From: Tetragenococcus osmophilus
Lineage (GTDB): Bacteria; Bacillota; Bacilli; Lactobacillales; Enterococcaceae
Assembly (NCBI RefSeq): GCF_003795125.1
Contig: NZ_CP027783.1
Location: 806,001-870,000 of the forward strand
DNA: 64,000 nucleotides
Direction: 5' to 3'
Below the pieces are notes generated by a model that searched no databases, was not told the origin of the DNA, and saw only the letters and a list, made by a program, of their open reading frames with translations. Positions 17,231-26,142 of the stretch are shown in pieces. The position numbers and the translations under genes are program-made. Position 1 is the stretch's first letter, and every line of letters begins with the position of its first letter.

Positions 17231-18604
17231 ATGAAAACATTTCCGAAAAATTTCTTATGGGGCACAGCTACCTCGGCTCCGCAATCTGAAGGTCATAGCT
17301 TACAAAATGGTAAATCGGAAACCACCTGGGATTATTGGTTTAAGACAAATCCAGAAAAATTTCATGAAAACCAAGGTCCTGAAAATACGACGAATATATA
17401 TGAAATGTATAAAGAAGACTGCAAAAAAATGAAAGAAATTGGTCTCAATTCTTTTCGTACCTCCATTTCTTGGGCACGTCTTCTACCAGATGGAAAACAC
17501 GTAAATCAAGAAGCCGTTACTTTTTACCGTGATTACTTTGAACGTATTCTTGAAGAAGGCGTCCAACCTATTATTAACCTGTTTCATTTTGACATGCCCA
17601 TGTGGTTAATGGAAAAAGGTGGTTGGGAAAATCGTGAATCCGTAGATGCATTTGCTTTTTATGCCAAGACGGCGTTTGAACTGTTTGGAGATTTGATAGA
17701 CTCATGGACGACCTTCAACGAACCCATCGTGCATATTGAGTGCGGCTATTTAAACGGCGCCCATTATCCAGCTATTCATGATTTCAAAAAAGCTGTTCAG
17801 GTCGGTTATCATACATTAATGGCCCATACTTACGCCGTAAAAGCTTTTCGTGAGGTTATGCCTAAAGGCCGTATCGGGATTATCTTGAATATTACCCCTG
17901 CTTATGCGCGCAGTGAACAACCCGCAGACCAAGTAGCCAAAGAAAATGCGGATTTATTAACGATGAAAAGCTTTTTAGACCCTGCAGTAAAAGGGCTTAT
18001 TCCTGAGCCTTTAATTCAATTAATTAAAAAGCATGATTTAGCACCAGAAACTATGGTCTCTGATAAAGAAGCAATCAAAGAAAATACTGTTGATTTTATC
18101 GGCTTAAATTATTATCAACCTTTACGTGTGCAAGCACCCGAAGATCCTCATTTTCCCGCTCAAGACCCAGAAGATTTATTTGCACCTTACGATTGGCCGG
18201 AAAAACGTATTAACCCTTATCGTGGTTGGGAAATTTATCCCAAAGCGATTTATGATGTAGCTATGATGATAAAAAACGAATATAACAACTTTCCTTGGTA
18301 TGTTAGTGAAAACGGTATGGGCGTTGCGAATGAGGAAAGATTTTTAGATGAGCAGGGAATGATCCAAGATGATTATCGCATTGATTTTATGAAAGAACAT
18401 TTAGATTACCTTTATCAAGGGATTCAAGAGGGTAGCAATTGCTTTGGTTATCATACCTGGACATTTATTGATTGTTGGTCATGGTTAAATGGCTATCGTA
18501 ATCGCTATGGATTTTACCGTTTAGAATCGGATAAAAACTTTACACGTAGTTTGAAAAAAAGTGGGTTATGGTATAAGGAAGTCGCACAAAATAATGGCTA
18601 TTAA
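17231..18604 (+). CDS. Glycoside hydrolase family 1 beta-glucosidase / 6-phospho-beta-glucosidase
   Basis: A 457-residue GH1 enzyme with the full TIM-barrel length. The acid/base is Glu164 in TTFNEPIV and the nucleophile is Glu360 in YVSENGMG; the N-terminal signature is FLWGTATSAPQSEG. In the 6-phospho group three residues bind the phosphate (Ser, Lys, Tyr, as in lactococcal 6-phospho-beta-galactosidase). Here the aligned positions are Ser417, Asn424 and Tyr426, so the lysine is replaced. It is followed 15 bases later by a ROK sugar kinase and no PTS gene is present. That suggests beta-glucosides taken up unphosphorylated and phosphorylated by the kinase, or hydrolysed first. Confidence 0.88.
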   Translation: MKTFPKNFLWGTATSAPQSEGHSLQNGKSETTWDYWFKTNPEKFHENQGPENTTNIYEMYKEDCKKMKEIGLNSFRTSISWARLLPDGKHVNQEAVTFYRDYFERILEEGVQPIINLFHFDMPMWLMEKGGWENRESVDAFAFYAKTAFELFGDLIDSWTTFNEPIVHIECGYLNGAHYPAIHDFKKAVQVGYHTLMAHTYAVKAFREVMPKGRIGIILNITPAYARSEQPADQVAKENADLLTMKSFLDPAVKGLIPEPLIQLIKKHDLAPETMVSDKEAIKENTVDFIGLNYYQPLRVQAPEDPHFPAQDPEDLFAPYDWPEKRINPYRGWEIYPKAIYDVAMMIKNEYNNFPWYVSENGMGVANEERFLDEQGMIQDDYRIDFMKEHLDYLYQGIQEGSNCFGYHTWTFIDCWSWLNGYRNRYGFYRLESDKNFTRSLKKSGLWYKEVAQNNGY

Positions 18605-18619
18605 GAAAAGAGATGAAAA

Positions 18620-19486
18620 ATGAGTCTTGCAGTTTTTGATATGGGCGGATCTTCCATTAAGTATGGCATATGGGAACAACAAACTCTAAGCCAACTTGGA
18701 CATTTTGCGACGCCCTCAACTTTTGAGAAACTAAAACTTCAACTTAAACAAGTGATTGCCCATTCCAAAGAAGAAATTAGCGGAGTGGCTATCAGTGCTC
18801 CAGGAGCTGTAAATGTAACTCAACGAAAGATCGATGGGATTAGTGCGATTCCTTATATCCACCAGCGCCCTATCTTTGGTGAATTAGAAGATGCCTTAAA
18901 TTTACCTGTAACAATCGAAAATGATGCGAATTGTGCAGGAATTTGTGAAATGATGCTAGGTGCTGGTAAACATAGCAAACACGCCATTTTTCTTGTTATT
19001 GGAACAGGTGTAGGTGGAGCAATATTCATTAATCGTCATTTATATAAAGGCGCTCATCTTTTTGGTGGTGAGATTGGATTGATGCATAATCAAAATAAAA
19101 AGACACTCAGCCATAATGGCACAGCTGTCAATACAGCTCACCGTTTTTCGGAAAAATACGGAAACAAAGTGACAGGGATTGAACTATTTGAACAAAAAGA
19201 CGCAGGTGATCAACGAGCAACTCAAGCGATCGAGACAATGTATGAACATTTAGCTGATTCACTCTATAATATTCAAGTCTCCTTAGACCCAGAAACGATC
19301 ATTCTTGGTGGTGGTATTTCTGCACGTAATGAATTAGCTAAAGAGCTTCAAAGTCGTTTACAAATTTTATTAACAAAGGAAGGCGTAGCTGAAATTCTTC
19401 CTGAGATTAAAACATGTCACTACCAAAATAATGCTAACCTTATTGGGGCCGCTTTAAATTTTGAAGCTATACAAAAAGACAGGTAA
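18620..19486 (+). CDS. ROK-family sugar kinase (BglK/glucokinase-like)
   Basis: A 288-residue ATP-dependent sugar kinase. The phosphate-binding motif is FDMGGSSIKYG at the N-terminus. Other features are the conserved IENDANCAGICE segment, GTGVGGAIFINR and the adenosine motif ILGGGISA. The zinc-binding CxCGxxGCxE motif common in ROK glucokinases and repressors is absent, as in beta-glucoside kinases (BglK) and some ROK hexokinases. No DNA-binding domain is present, so it is an enzyme and not a repressor. It forms a two-gene operon with the GH1 enzyme and most likely phosphorylates the same substrate or its product. Confidence 0.85.
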   Translation: MSLAVFDMGGSSIKYGIWEQQTLSQLGHFATPSTFEKLKLQLKQVIAHSKEEISGVAISAPGAVNVTQRKIDGISAIPYIHQRPIFGELEDALNLPVTIENDANCAGICEMMLGAGKHSKHAIFLVIGTGVGGAIFINRHLYKGAHLFGGEIGLMHNQNKKTLSHNGTAVNTAHRFSEKYGNKVTGIELFEQKDAGDQRATQAIETMYEHLADSLYNIQVSLDPETIILGGGISARNELAKELQSRLQILLTKEGVAEILPEIKTCHYQNNANLIGAALNFEAIQKDR

Positions 19487-19490
19487 CTGC

Positions 19491-20435
19491 TTACCTGTCT
19501 TTTACATTTTCTATATTTCTAATCTTCCAGGCATCTAAATAAATATCTAAATGAAACTGTAGCCTATCTTCTTGTAATTGCGCGCTCAAAGAAAAGTTTA
19601 ATTTTTCTGAGAGTTGCTTTGCGATAGCTAAGCCAAGTCCTGAACTATCTGTAGCTCGTGCACCCTCACTTTGATAATTGCGGTCAAATAAGCGATTAAC
19701 ATCCACTTTTTGTTTTTCTGATAGTTTATTTTCAAAAATAAACCGCAATCGATCTTCCTGTTTTTCTAAACGAATATTAAAATATTGTACTCCATGAATA
19801 AAGGCATTTTTTATCAAATTTTGCACAATCCGTTCGAAGTCAACTCGACTTGTTTGAATCACAATGAGCTCATCTGTTAAATCAATTTTCAAATCTTCAA
19901 AGGTTGCGGACAATTCTTCATAGTATTGTGCTACTTGCTCTTGAATTAAGGTGATTGGATTTATCGCTTCATTGTGAATTTGATAGTCATCTGCATCTAG
20001 TAAACTTAATAAATAAAACTCATCAATAAGGGACGAAATTAACTGTGTGCGCTCTTCAATAATTTTTAAATAGTTTAAATCTCGAGCGCTTAATGTAGTT
20101 TTATCAAGCATTTGAATATAGCCAATCATTGATGTCAAAGGTGTTCTAAAGTCATGTGAAATCGAAGCAATCATTTCTTTACTTTGTTTGGCCATTCGTC
20201 TATTTTCTTTATCTGTTTGATTAAAAGATACAATGAGTTCATTGACTTCTTCAACTAATTGTCGATTACGTTTTGAAAAACCAATTCTTTTTAAAGGTGT
20301 ATGAGAATTTCCTTGCTTAATTGTCTTAACTTGTAAAATCATTTCTTTTAACTCTCGATGATAAAAGAACCAAGCTATGATAAATAATAAATTAATTCCT
20401 ATACTAATGAATAAAATCCATATCACAAATTTCAC
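19491..20435 (-). CDS. Sensor histidine kinase
   Basis: A 314-residue membrane kinase. A single N-terminal transmembrane helix (residues 3-24) with almost no external part is followed by a linker, a HisKA domain with the phospho-acceptor His94 in SISHDFRTPL, and an ATPase domain with the N box NLIKNAFIHG and G box SSGLGLAIAKQL. The lack of a sensor domain resembles kinases that sense through a partner ABC transporter. It is the fourth gene of a response regulator, ABC ATPase, permease, kinase operon, starts 3 bases after the permease gene, and probably phosphorylates the regulator at 22285-22953. Confidence 0.9.
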   Translation of the reverse strand: MKFVIWILFISIGINLLFIIAWFFYHRELKEMILQVKTIKQGNSHTPLKRIGFSKRNRQLVEEVNELIVSFNQTDKENRRMAKQSKEMIASISHDFRTPLTSMIGYIQMLDKTTLSARDLNYLKIIEERTQLISSLIDEFYLLSLLDADDYQIHNEAINPITLIQEQVAQYYEELSATFEDLKIDLTDELIVIQTSRVDFERIVQNLIKNAFIHGVQYFNIRLEKQEDRLRFIFENKLSEKQKVDVNRLFDRNYQSEGARATDSSGLGLAIAKQLSEKLNFSLSAQLQEDRLQFHLDIYLDAWKIRNIENVKDR

Positions 20436-20438
20436 CTA

Positions 20439-21275
20439 CTAATTGTCTTTGATATCCGAATGTTTCAGTATAAAAAGCGAAATAATTGTCGTTACAATAA
20501 TATAAATACCAATAATAAAAGGTTGCGTCCCAATAGAATTGATTATATTTAAGGCTTTCTGAGCATTTGGTGGTTGGGTACTTGAAAGTGTGCCATTCGT
20601 TAAAGCATTTTGTATCTTTCCAGTGCTTGTCGAAAGTAGGTAAGGACTCAACTCAAAGTTACGTAAAATGGGTAAACGATTGATCCAACCAATCAAACTA
20701 GCCATAATCCCATTTGAAATAACGAAAAATAAAAATAGCGGAATGTTACCACTTTGCCATTTCAAAGTAATTAGATTCGTCAATGAAGAAAAAGCGATAG
20801 TAAATAAGCCTAAATAAGCAACTATACTAAGCAATAACCCAATCTGGTTTATAGTAAAAAAGGGCGCGCCATTATTTAATAATGCAAGTATACCAAATCC
20901 ACCAACATAAGCCAGTGCTAAAAAGGTAAATACAACAATCATATAAACAAGCGAACTAATTAACTTGGCTACAATATATTCGCTTTTACGCAATCCAGAA
21001 CTAAATAAGCGAACAAAACCTTTGCTATTAAGTTCGTCTAAATACACAGCATAATAAAACTGAGGGCTTATGATTAAAGGACCAAACAGAATAAGCGGGA
21101 TTACCGCTGTTGAGAAGTACATCACTGTAAGATCGCTCTTATTTTCTGCAAAATTAGCATTAGCAGAACCTAAAATTGTAAATACTAAAAATAAAGCTGC
21201 CAAAATCAACCAATAGAACTGATTACTTCGTTTATGAAAAATTCGATAAAGATCTGCCTTGACGTAATTAAACAT
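20439..21275 (-). CDS. ABC transporter permease (ABC-2 type)
   Basis: A 278-residue membrane protein with about six predicted helices and the layout of small ABC-2 exporter permeases. It begins MFNYVKADLYRIFHKRSN, a start typical of such permeases: a short basic cytosolic segment before the first helix. It lies 4 bases after the ATPase gene and 3 bases before the histidine kinase gene. The system could export a lipid, peptide or antimicrobial compound, but nothing in the sequence names the substrate. It is not a BceB-type permease, which would be over 600 residues with a large external domain. Confidence 0.85.
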   Translation of the reverse strand: MFNYVKADLYRIFHKRSNQFYWLILAALFLVFTILGSANANFAENKSDLTVMYFSTAVIPLILFGPLIISPQFYYAVYLDELNSKGFVRLFSSGLRKSEYIVAKLISSLVYMIVVFTFLALAYVGGFGILALLNNGAPFFTINQIGLLLSIVAYLGLFTIAFSSLTNLITLKWQSGNIPLFLFFVISNGIMASLIGWINRLPILRNFELSPYLLSTSTGKIQNALTNGTLSSTQPPNAQKALNIINSIGTQPFIIGIYIIVTTIISLFILKHSDIKDN

Positions 21276-21279
21276 TTTC

Positions 21280-22188
21280 TTAACCTCCTTGATGAATAAG
21301 TGAAAGATAGTACTCTTCTAATGTTTGTTGGTGAGGAGTTAACTTATACAACTCAACACCACCGTCCACTAAAATTTTTGCAATCTTATTTGTTTCATCA
21401 ATATGATCAGAAAGAATAATTTCTTTATCTCCGTTAACTATATAATCCAAAGAGGATAAATGTTCTTCTAATAAATAAGCTGCTTTTTCCGCATTATCCA
21501 CTTTGAGAATAACCTGGTCCTCTGTTTTTTCTAATAATACTTCACGGTCCATCTCATTTAATAACTCTCCATCATGGATAAAACCAAAGCGAGAAGCCAT
21601 TAAACCTAATTCACCTAAAATATGAGAAGATAAAACGAAAGTAATTTCTTGTTCTCGGTTTAATTTTTGTACTAATCCCCTAAAATGAGCAATTCCCTGA
21701 GGATCTAATCCATTAATTGGTTCGTCCATTATAATTAAATCGGGCTTACCAACTAAAGCATTCGCTATATTTAGCCGTTGCTTCATTCCCATCGAAAATG
21801 ATTTTACTTTCTTTTTTACTTTATCTAATTCAACTAACCTTAATACACGATCAACTTCTGTTTTATCTGTAATTCCTTTCAATTTGCAGGTATAAACTAA
21901 ATTTTCTCGAGCAGTTAAATAAGGAAAAAACTGAGAACCAAACATAAAACCAACATTTTTTTGTCTACCTACTAAGTTTTCTACAGAAGGTTGGTCATAA
22001 ATCGAAATCTCTCCACTATCTTGACCAGCAAGACCCATAATAACTTTAAATAAAGTTGATTTTCCTGCTCCATTTTTACCAATTAGACCATATACTTCTC
22101 CAGGTCTTACATGTATTGAAACATCATGCAAAGCCTCTTGTTTACCGTAAGTTTTTGTAACAGCATGTGTGGTCAACAAATTTTCCAT
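21280..22188 (-). CDS. ABC transporter ATP-binding protein
   Basis: A 302-residue single-domain ABC ATPase. Walker A is GLIGKNGAGKST, the signature is FSMGMKQR, Walker B is LIIMDEPINGLDP and the switch His is in LSSHILGE. About 80 C-terminal residues follow the ATPase core, as in drug or bacitracin exporter ATPases of the CcmA/DrrA type. I start at ATG 22188 (MENLLTTHAV), which has AAAGGAG ahead of it; the longer frame from 22248 runs through the leader. It couples to the permease encoded next. Confidence 0.9.
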   Translation of the reverse strand: MENLLTTHAVTKTYGKQEALHDVSIHVRPGEVYGLIGKNGAGKSTLFKVIMGLAGQDSGEISIYDQPSVENLVGRQKNVGFMFGSQFFPYLTARENLVYTCKLKGITDKTEVDRVLRLVELDKVKKKVKSFSMGMKQRLNIANALVGKPDLIIMDEPINGLDPQGIAHFRGLVQKLNREQEITFVLSSHILGELGLMASRFGFIHDGELLNEMDREVLLEKTEDQVILKVDNAEKAAYLLEEHLSSLDYIVNGDKEIILSDHIDETNKIAKILVDGGVELYKLTPHQQTLEEYYLSLIHQGG

Positions 22189-22284
22189 CACGCATTCTCC
22201 TTTATCTTTGTTTGAGGATATATTGATCTTACACAGGAGAATTTTCAAAACTCTGTCGTAAACCTTACAAAAGTATTAAATCCA

Positions 22285-22953
22285 TTAAATATTTAATTGA
22301 AAGCCTACACCCCATATTGTTTTAATCACTTCTTGATCTGTAAATGCTTGAAATTTATTGCGTAAACGTGAGATATGCACTGTAATTGTATTATCATCGC
22401 CAAAATAAGGTTCTTGCCAAATCGTTTCGTATAGGTTCGCCTTTGTAAATACTTTCTTAGGATGCGCCAAAAAACATTTTAATAACTCATATTCTTTTTG
22501 CGTTAATGCTAACAATTGATCCTGATAATAAACTTCATGTGTTTCATCGTTTAATTTTATACTTCCTACTGTTAAAACAGCTCCCTTTGTTTTTTCCCCC
22601 AAGTTTTTTAACTGATTTTTTATTCTTGCCATTACTTCCACTGTATTAAAAGGTTTTGCTATATAATCATTAGCTCCTGCTTCAAATACGTCCGATAAAA
22701 CCGTTGAATCATTTTTTGCGGTAATAACAATAATCGGCGTACCTTTTTTAGACCGAATTTCTGCAATTAATTCTTCTCCACTAATACCTGGTAACATTAA
22801 ATCTAACAAAATAAGATCAAAATCTTCATTTATTAAAAGTCGTTTAGCTTCAGAGCCGGCAAAAGCTTGAGTAACATGGTAATCTGTTTCGAGTAAATCA
22901 TTTAACAAGTTATTAATATTATTATCATCTTCTACAATTAAAATTTTTCTCAT
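22285..22953 (-). CDS. OmpR-family response regulator
   Basis: A 222-residue two-domain regulator. The receiver domain has the acidic pair VEDD, phospho-acceptor Asp51 in LILLDLMLPG, Thr in IVITAK and Lys in IAKPF. The C-terminal winged-helix DNA-binding domain carries the TVHISRLRNKF recognition helix. It is the first gene of the operon with the ABC exporter and histidine kinase. It most likely activates that operon, although no direct-repeat operator was identified upstream, where the ISL3 element now begins about 60 bp away. Confidence 0.92.
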   Translation of the reverse strand: MRKILIVEDDNNINNLLNDLLETDYHVTQAFAGSEAKRLLINEDFDLILLDLMLPGISGEELIAEIRSKKGTPIIVITAKNDSTVLSDVFEAGANDYIAKPFNTVEVMARIKNQLKNLGEKTKGAVLTVGSIKLNDETHEVYYQDQLLALTQKEYELLKCFLAHPKKVFTKANLYETIWQEPYFGDDNTITVHISRLRNKFQAFTDQEVIKTIWGVGFQLNI

Positions 22954-23013
22954 TATAGCTCACCTTAATCTGAATAATCTATTAGCATTTTAGCGTGTAT
23001 AAACAAAAAAAGA

Positions 23014-24546
23014 GGCTCTATAATTTCTAGTGTTGGTAACCGAGAAACTATTTCTTGGGACCAGCACTTATTTTTTGAGCAGAAAAATAAACAGACACCT
23101 TGAAATCCTTTAGAATAAAGTCGACTAAAACTAAACAAAGGAGTGTTTCAAGGTGTCCATAACTCATTATACTAAAGAAATCTTAGATATTCTAGATCTT
23201 CATCTGACATTTAGTGAAGACTGTTTTCGTAAAGAGAAAATTGCTGGAGAAATGAGCTTTGTTTTCTACGGTAAGCTAACCTACCAAGCCCAGTCTTGTT
23301 TTCATTGTGGGGTGGAAGATCCCCAGCATTTTGTTAAATGGGGATTTAAAACTGTCAGGTATTTACTTAACGATGTCAGTGAATATAAAACCTACTTAAA
23401 GATAAAGAAACAACGTTTTCGATGCAAAATTTGCGGGAAAACTTTTATTGCCGCGTCTTCCGTAGCGGATCGTTATTGTTCCATTGCCCGTCGAGTGAAA
23501 CTTTCCATTGACGAAAAACTAATGGAACCCTTCTCTATGGCTACGATTGCTCGGATGAAACACGTGTCACCTACGACGGTTTTAAGAGAACTCCGCCGTT
23601 TTGAAAAAAGCCAACGTCCCTCAAAGGATTCCTTACCCGAAGTCCTTTGTTTTGACGAATTTCAATCAGTGAATCGTGTCGCAGGGGCTATGAGCTTCAT
23701 TATGATGGACGGCCAATCTCACCAGTTGTTAGATATTGTTGCCAACCGGCAACTCCCCCACTTACAACGGTATTTTGCTCGTTATGATTCGCAAGCTCGT
23801 AAGCATGTGCAATTTGTCGTTTCTGATTTTTATAGTCCTTACGCTTCTTTAGTAAAAACCTTCTTTCCCAATGCTCAGCTGGTTATTGATCGTTTTCATA
23901 TTAGCCAACATATTGGTCGCGCGTTCCAAAACCAACGCACGCAAGTAATGAAAAGTTTTGCTTCCAAGACAGGGCCGCATAAACATCTTAAAAAGTTTTG
24001 GAAATTACTTCAAAAAAATGCTTGGGAATTGGATTACGAGCAACGCCATTGGCGTCCTAGTTTTCGAGCCCATTTAACAGAACAAGATATTGTCGACCGT
24101 CTGTTAGCTTATAGTTCGGAATTGCGCCAAGGGTACCGTGTCTATCAAGCGTTTCTTTCGGCTATTCATGGGAAGAACCAACAAAAATTTGATCAATTAT
24201 TAGCCGAGGATTATGCTTTTTTACCCAAAGCTTTTCAAACCGTCATTCAAACCTTTAAAGTCTATCATCAAGAGATTGCTTGGGCTTTTACTGTCCCTTA
24301 TTCCAATGGGCCGCTCGAAGGGTTAAATAATCACATTAAAGTCCTTAAACGCGTGGCTTACGGTTTTCGTAATTTCCAAAACTTTCGAGAAAGGATCTTC
24401 TTATATCGGGGGAAATATTTTCAATCCGTTTCTCCAGAAGTTTCCCTCAAGCATAAAAGAAAAAGCAGTTAGACCTTTAAGAGAGCCCAACTGCTTGAGA
24501 CTTTATTCTTTGTTTTTTGGTAACCAACACGATTTGACAAAGAGCC
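23014..24546 (+). mobile_element. ISL3-family insertion sequence with 8-bp target duplication
   Basis: Ends begin GGCTCT and are imperfect inverted repeats sharing a GTGTTGGT-ACC block. A perfect 8-bp target duplication AAAAAAGA is present at 23006-23013 and 24547-24554. One transposase gene is inside. The right duplication lies in the T tract (minus strand) of the terminator of the gene at 24588-25733. Confidence 0.92.
23153..24472 (+). CDS. ISL3-family transposase
   Basis: A 439-residue transposase starting at GTG 23153 behind AAAGGAG. The N-terminal zinc-binding region has CFHCG and CKICGKTF pairs. A helix-turn-helix follows (MATIARMKHVSPTTVLREL), then the DDE nuclease core with LCFDEFQSV, VVSDFYSPY, VIDRFHISQHI and the late Glu in SNGPLEGLNNHIKVLKR. 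Length and motifs are those of complete, probably active ISL3 transposases as found in Enterococcus and Tetragenococcus. The intact frame and perfect target duplication suggest a recent insertion. Confidence 0.95.
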   Translation: MSITHYTKEILDILDLHLTFSEDCFRKEKIAGEMSFVFYGKLTYQAQSCFHCGVEDPQHFVKWGFKTVRYLLNDVSEYKTYLKIKKQRFRCKICGKTFIAASSVADRYCSIARRVKLSIDEKLMEPFSMATIARMKHVSPTTVLRELRRFEKSQRPSKDSLPEVLCFDEFQSVNRVAGAMSFIMMDGQSHQLLDIVANRQLPHLQRYFARYDSQARKHVQFVVSDFYSPYASLVKTFFPNAQLVIDRFHISQHIGRAFQNQRTQVMKSFASKTGPHKHLKKFWKLLQKNAWELDYEQRHWRPSFRAHLTEQDIVDRLLAYSSELRQGYRVYQAFLSAIHGKNQQKFDQLLAEDYAFLPKAFQTVIQTFKVYHQEIAWAFTVPYSNGPLEGLNNHIKVLKRVAYGFRNFQNFRERIFLYRGKYFQSVSPEVSLKHKRKSS

Positions 24547-24582
24547 AAAAAAGAAAGGGACTTTTGTAGGAGTCCCTTTCTT
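24547..24582 (-). terminator. Terminator of metE-like paralogue 2, at the IS edge
   Basis: On the minus strand AGAAAGGGACT and AGTCCCTTTCT arms enclose an 8-base loop and are followed by TTTTTT. The T tract is part of the ISL3 target duplication, so the terminator survived the insertion intact. Confidence 0.85.
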
Positions 24583-24587
24583 ATCTT

Positions 24588-25733
24588 TCAATTGCCCCAA
24601 ACTTCTGCAGCAACTTCTTGTAATAAGTTAATTTTTTCCCATTGTTCTTTTTCAGTTAACTGATTCCCTTCCTCGGTGGAAGCAAACCCGCATTGCGGAC
24701 TAATACTTAAGTTTTCCAATGGAACATATTCCGTGGCTTCTTGAATCCTTTTTTTGATTTCTTCTTTATTTTCTAACTCTGGAAATTTTGAAGTCACTAG
24801 TCCTAAAACAATTTTACTGTCTTTGTTATTCCAATAACGTAAAGGAGCAAAATCACCAGCTCGGTCAGAATCATACTCTAAGAAAAAACCATCATAGTTT
24901 GTCGCAAATAGTTCTTTAGCAATTGGTTCATATCCTCCTGAAAATAACCAAGAAGAGGCATGATTTCCTCTACAAATATGTGTAGTAAGTACTAAATCTT
25001 CTGGTTTATCTTCCAAGGCTTCGTTAATAATATCCCTACAAATTTGCGCTACACTTGTAGGATTAATCCCACTTTCTTGCATCTCTTTTCTTTTATCAGC
25101 ATCGGCTAGAAATGCCCAGTTGGTGTCATCAAATTGTAAGTAGCGACAACCTTTTTCATAGTAAGCCTTAATAACATCTTTGTAAGTTTGTGCTAAATCA
25201 TGATAAAACTCAGATAGGTCTGGATACATTTGACGAATTCTTGAACTACCATTATTTGCTAATAACTCTTGACGCAAAATCATATTAGGGCTAGGTACAG
25301 AGGTTTTAGCAATGGCATTTTCATCATTTTCTACTTTATCTTTTAAAAAAGCAAAATCTTCTAAAAATGGATGATTTTTATTAAAAGAAATTCGATCAGT
25401 TACACGAATATTATAAGATGGCGCTGCTTTCCCATGAAATTGTTGGTTATATCCTTCTTCAGGCACATAACCTTCAACTCCATTTAGATGTTCTAAAAAA
25501 TCTAAATGCCAAAAACTACGTCGGAGCTCTCCATCTGTAATTCCGTATAAACCTACTCTTTTTTCTTGTTCAACTAATTTCTCTATTTCTTCATCTTCGA
25601 CTACACGAAGTTGTTCTTTAGTGATATCTCCACTAGTAAAACCTTTCCGTGCTATCTTTAAACGTTCTGGTCGCAGGAAACTCCCCACATGGTCTACAGT
25701 AAATGGTATATCTTTTTGATTAATTGTCTTCAT
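24588..25733 (-). CDS. MetE-like (core) methionine synthase family protein, paralogue 2
   Basis: A 381-residue protein of the same short MetE type as the one at 12459-13577. It starts DHVGSFLRPERLKIARKG after a short lead and keeps the zinc ligands HIC in LVLTTHICRGN, the Glu in FFLEYDSDRAG and the Cys in ISPQCGFAST. A GGAGGAG site precedes ATG 25733. It is a single gene with its own methionine T-box, promoter and terminator. Two such paralogues under separate T-boxes suggest differing methyl donors or acceptors, or dosage. Neither is a full 750-residue MetE. Confidence 0.85.
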   Translation of the reverse strand: MKTINQKDIPFTVDHVGSFLRPERLKIARKGFTSGDITKEQLRVVEDEEIEKLVEQEKRVGLYGITDGELRRSFWHLDFLEHLNGVEGYVPEEGYNQQFHGKAAPSYNIRVTDRISFNKNHPFLEDFAFLKDKVENDENAIAKTSVPSPNMILRQELLANNGSSRIRQMYPDLSEFYHDLAQTYKDVIKAYYEKGCRYLQFDDTNWAFLADADKRKEMQESGINPTSVAQICRDIINEALEDKPEDLVLTTHICRGNHASSWLFSGGYEPIAKELFATNYDGFFLEYDSDRAGDFAPLRYWNNKDSKIVLGLVTSKFPELENKEEIKKRIQEATEYVPLENLSISPQCGFASTEEGNQLTEKEQWEKINLLQEVAAEVWGN

Positions 25734-25759
25734 TATATCTCCTCCTACTAATTTTTTAT

Positions 25760-26022
25760 ACTAAAAAACCCTTTTGCCAGCTTAACTGACAAAAGGGCGA
25801 TTCAACGCGGTACCACCTTTTTTTAACTTTCTTTTGACATGCAAATTCTTATTTTATGTCAAATATCTTTTTAACGATAGATAATACCGCTTTTGCTTAC
25901 TTATCACCAAAAGCTCCTCCTTAGCCATTTTCAACTTCTTATAATCAACACTTTTCACCTACCAGCGTTTCTCTGAGATTATTTAAAGTTTACTTACTAA
26001 ATCATCAGAAACTTATATAATT
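25760..26022 (-). ncRNA. T-box riboswitch leader, methionine type, upstream of metE-like paralogue 2
   Basis: The minus strand has the T-box AAAGGTGGTACCGCG (about 25805-25820), followed by a terminator with arms CCCTTTTGTCA and TGGCAAAAGGG and a T run at 25763-25768. Stem I upstream holds GAAAATGGCTAAGG with a likely ATG specifier at 25926-25928. The 400-bp gap between metE-like and rpoC is fully explained by this leader, its promoter and the rpoC terminator. Confidence 0.9.
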
Positions 26023-26028
26023 TTATTG

Positions 26029-26058
26029 AATATAGCACGTATAATTCTTAATTGTCAA
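26029..26058 (-). promoter_or_regulatory. Promoter of the second methionine T-box unit
   Basis: Perfect TTGACA (26053-26058), 18-bp spacer and TATATT (26029-26034) on the minus strand. Confidence 0.65.
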
Positions 26059-26094
26059 ATCGATTCTTCCTATTTGGTATAAAATTAGTTAAAT

Positions 26095-26132
26095 AAAAAA
26101 ACACATCCCCTAATCAATAAGGGATGTGTTTT
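26095..26132 (-). terminator. Terminator of rpoBC
   Basis: AAAACACATCCCTTA pairs with AGGGGATGTGTTTT on the minus strand and is followed by more T residues, 10 bases after the rpoC stop codon. Confidence 0.9.
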
Positions 26133-26142
26133 GAACTAGCTT

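Noticed and set aside
20439-22953. BceAB-type bacitracin resistance module
   Set aside because: The permease is 278 residues rather than over 600 and lacks a large external domain, so it is a different kind of exporter.
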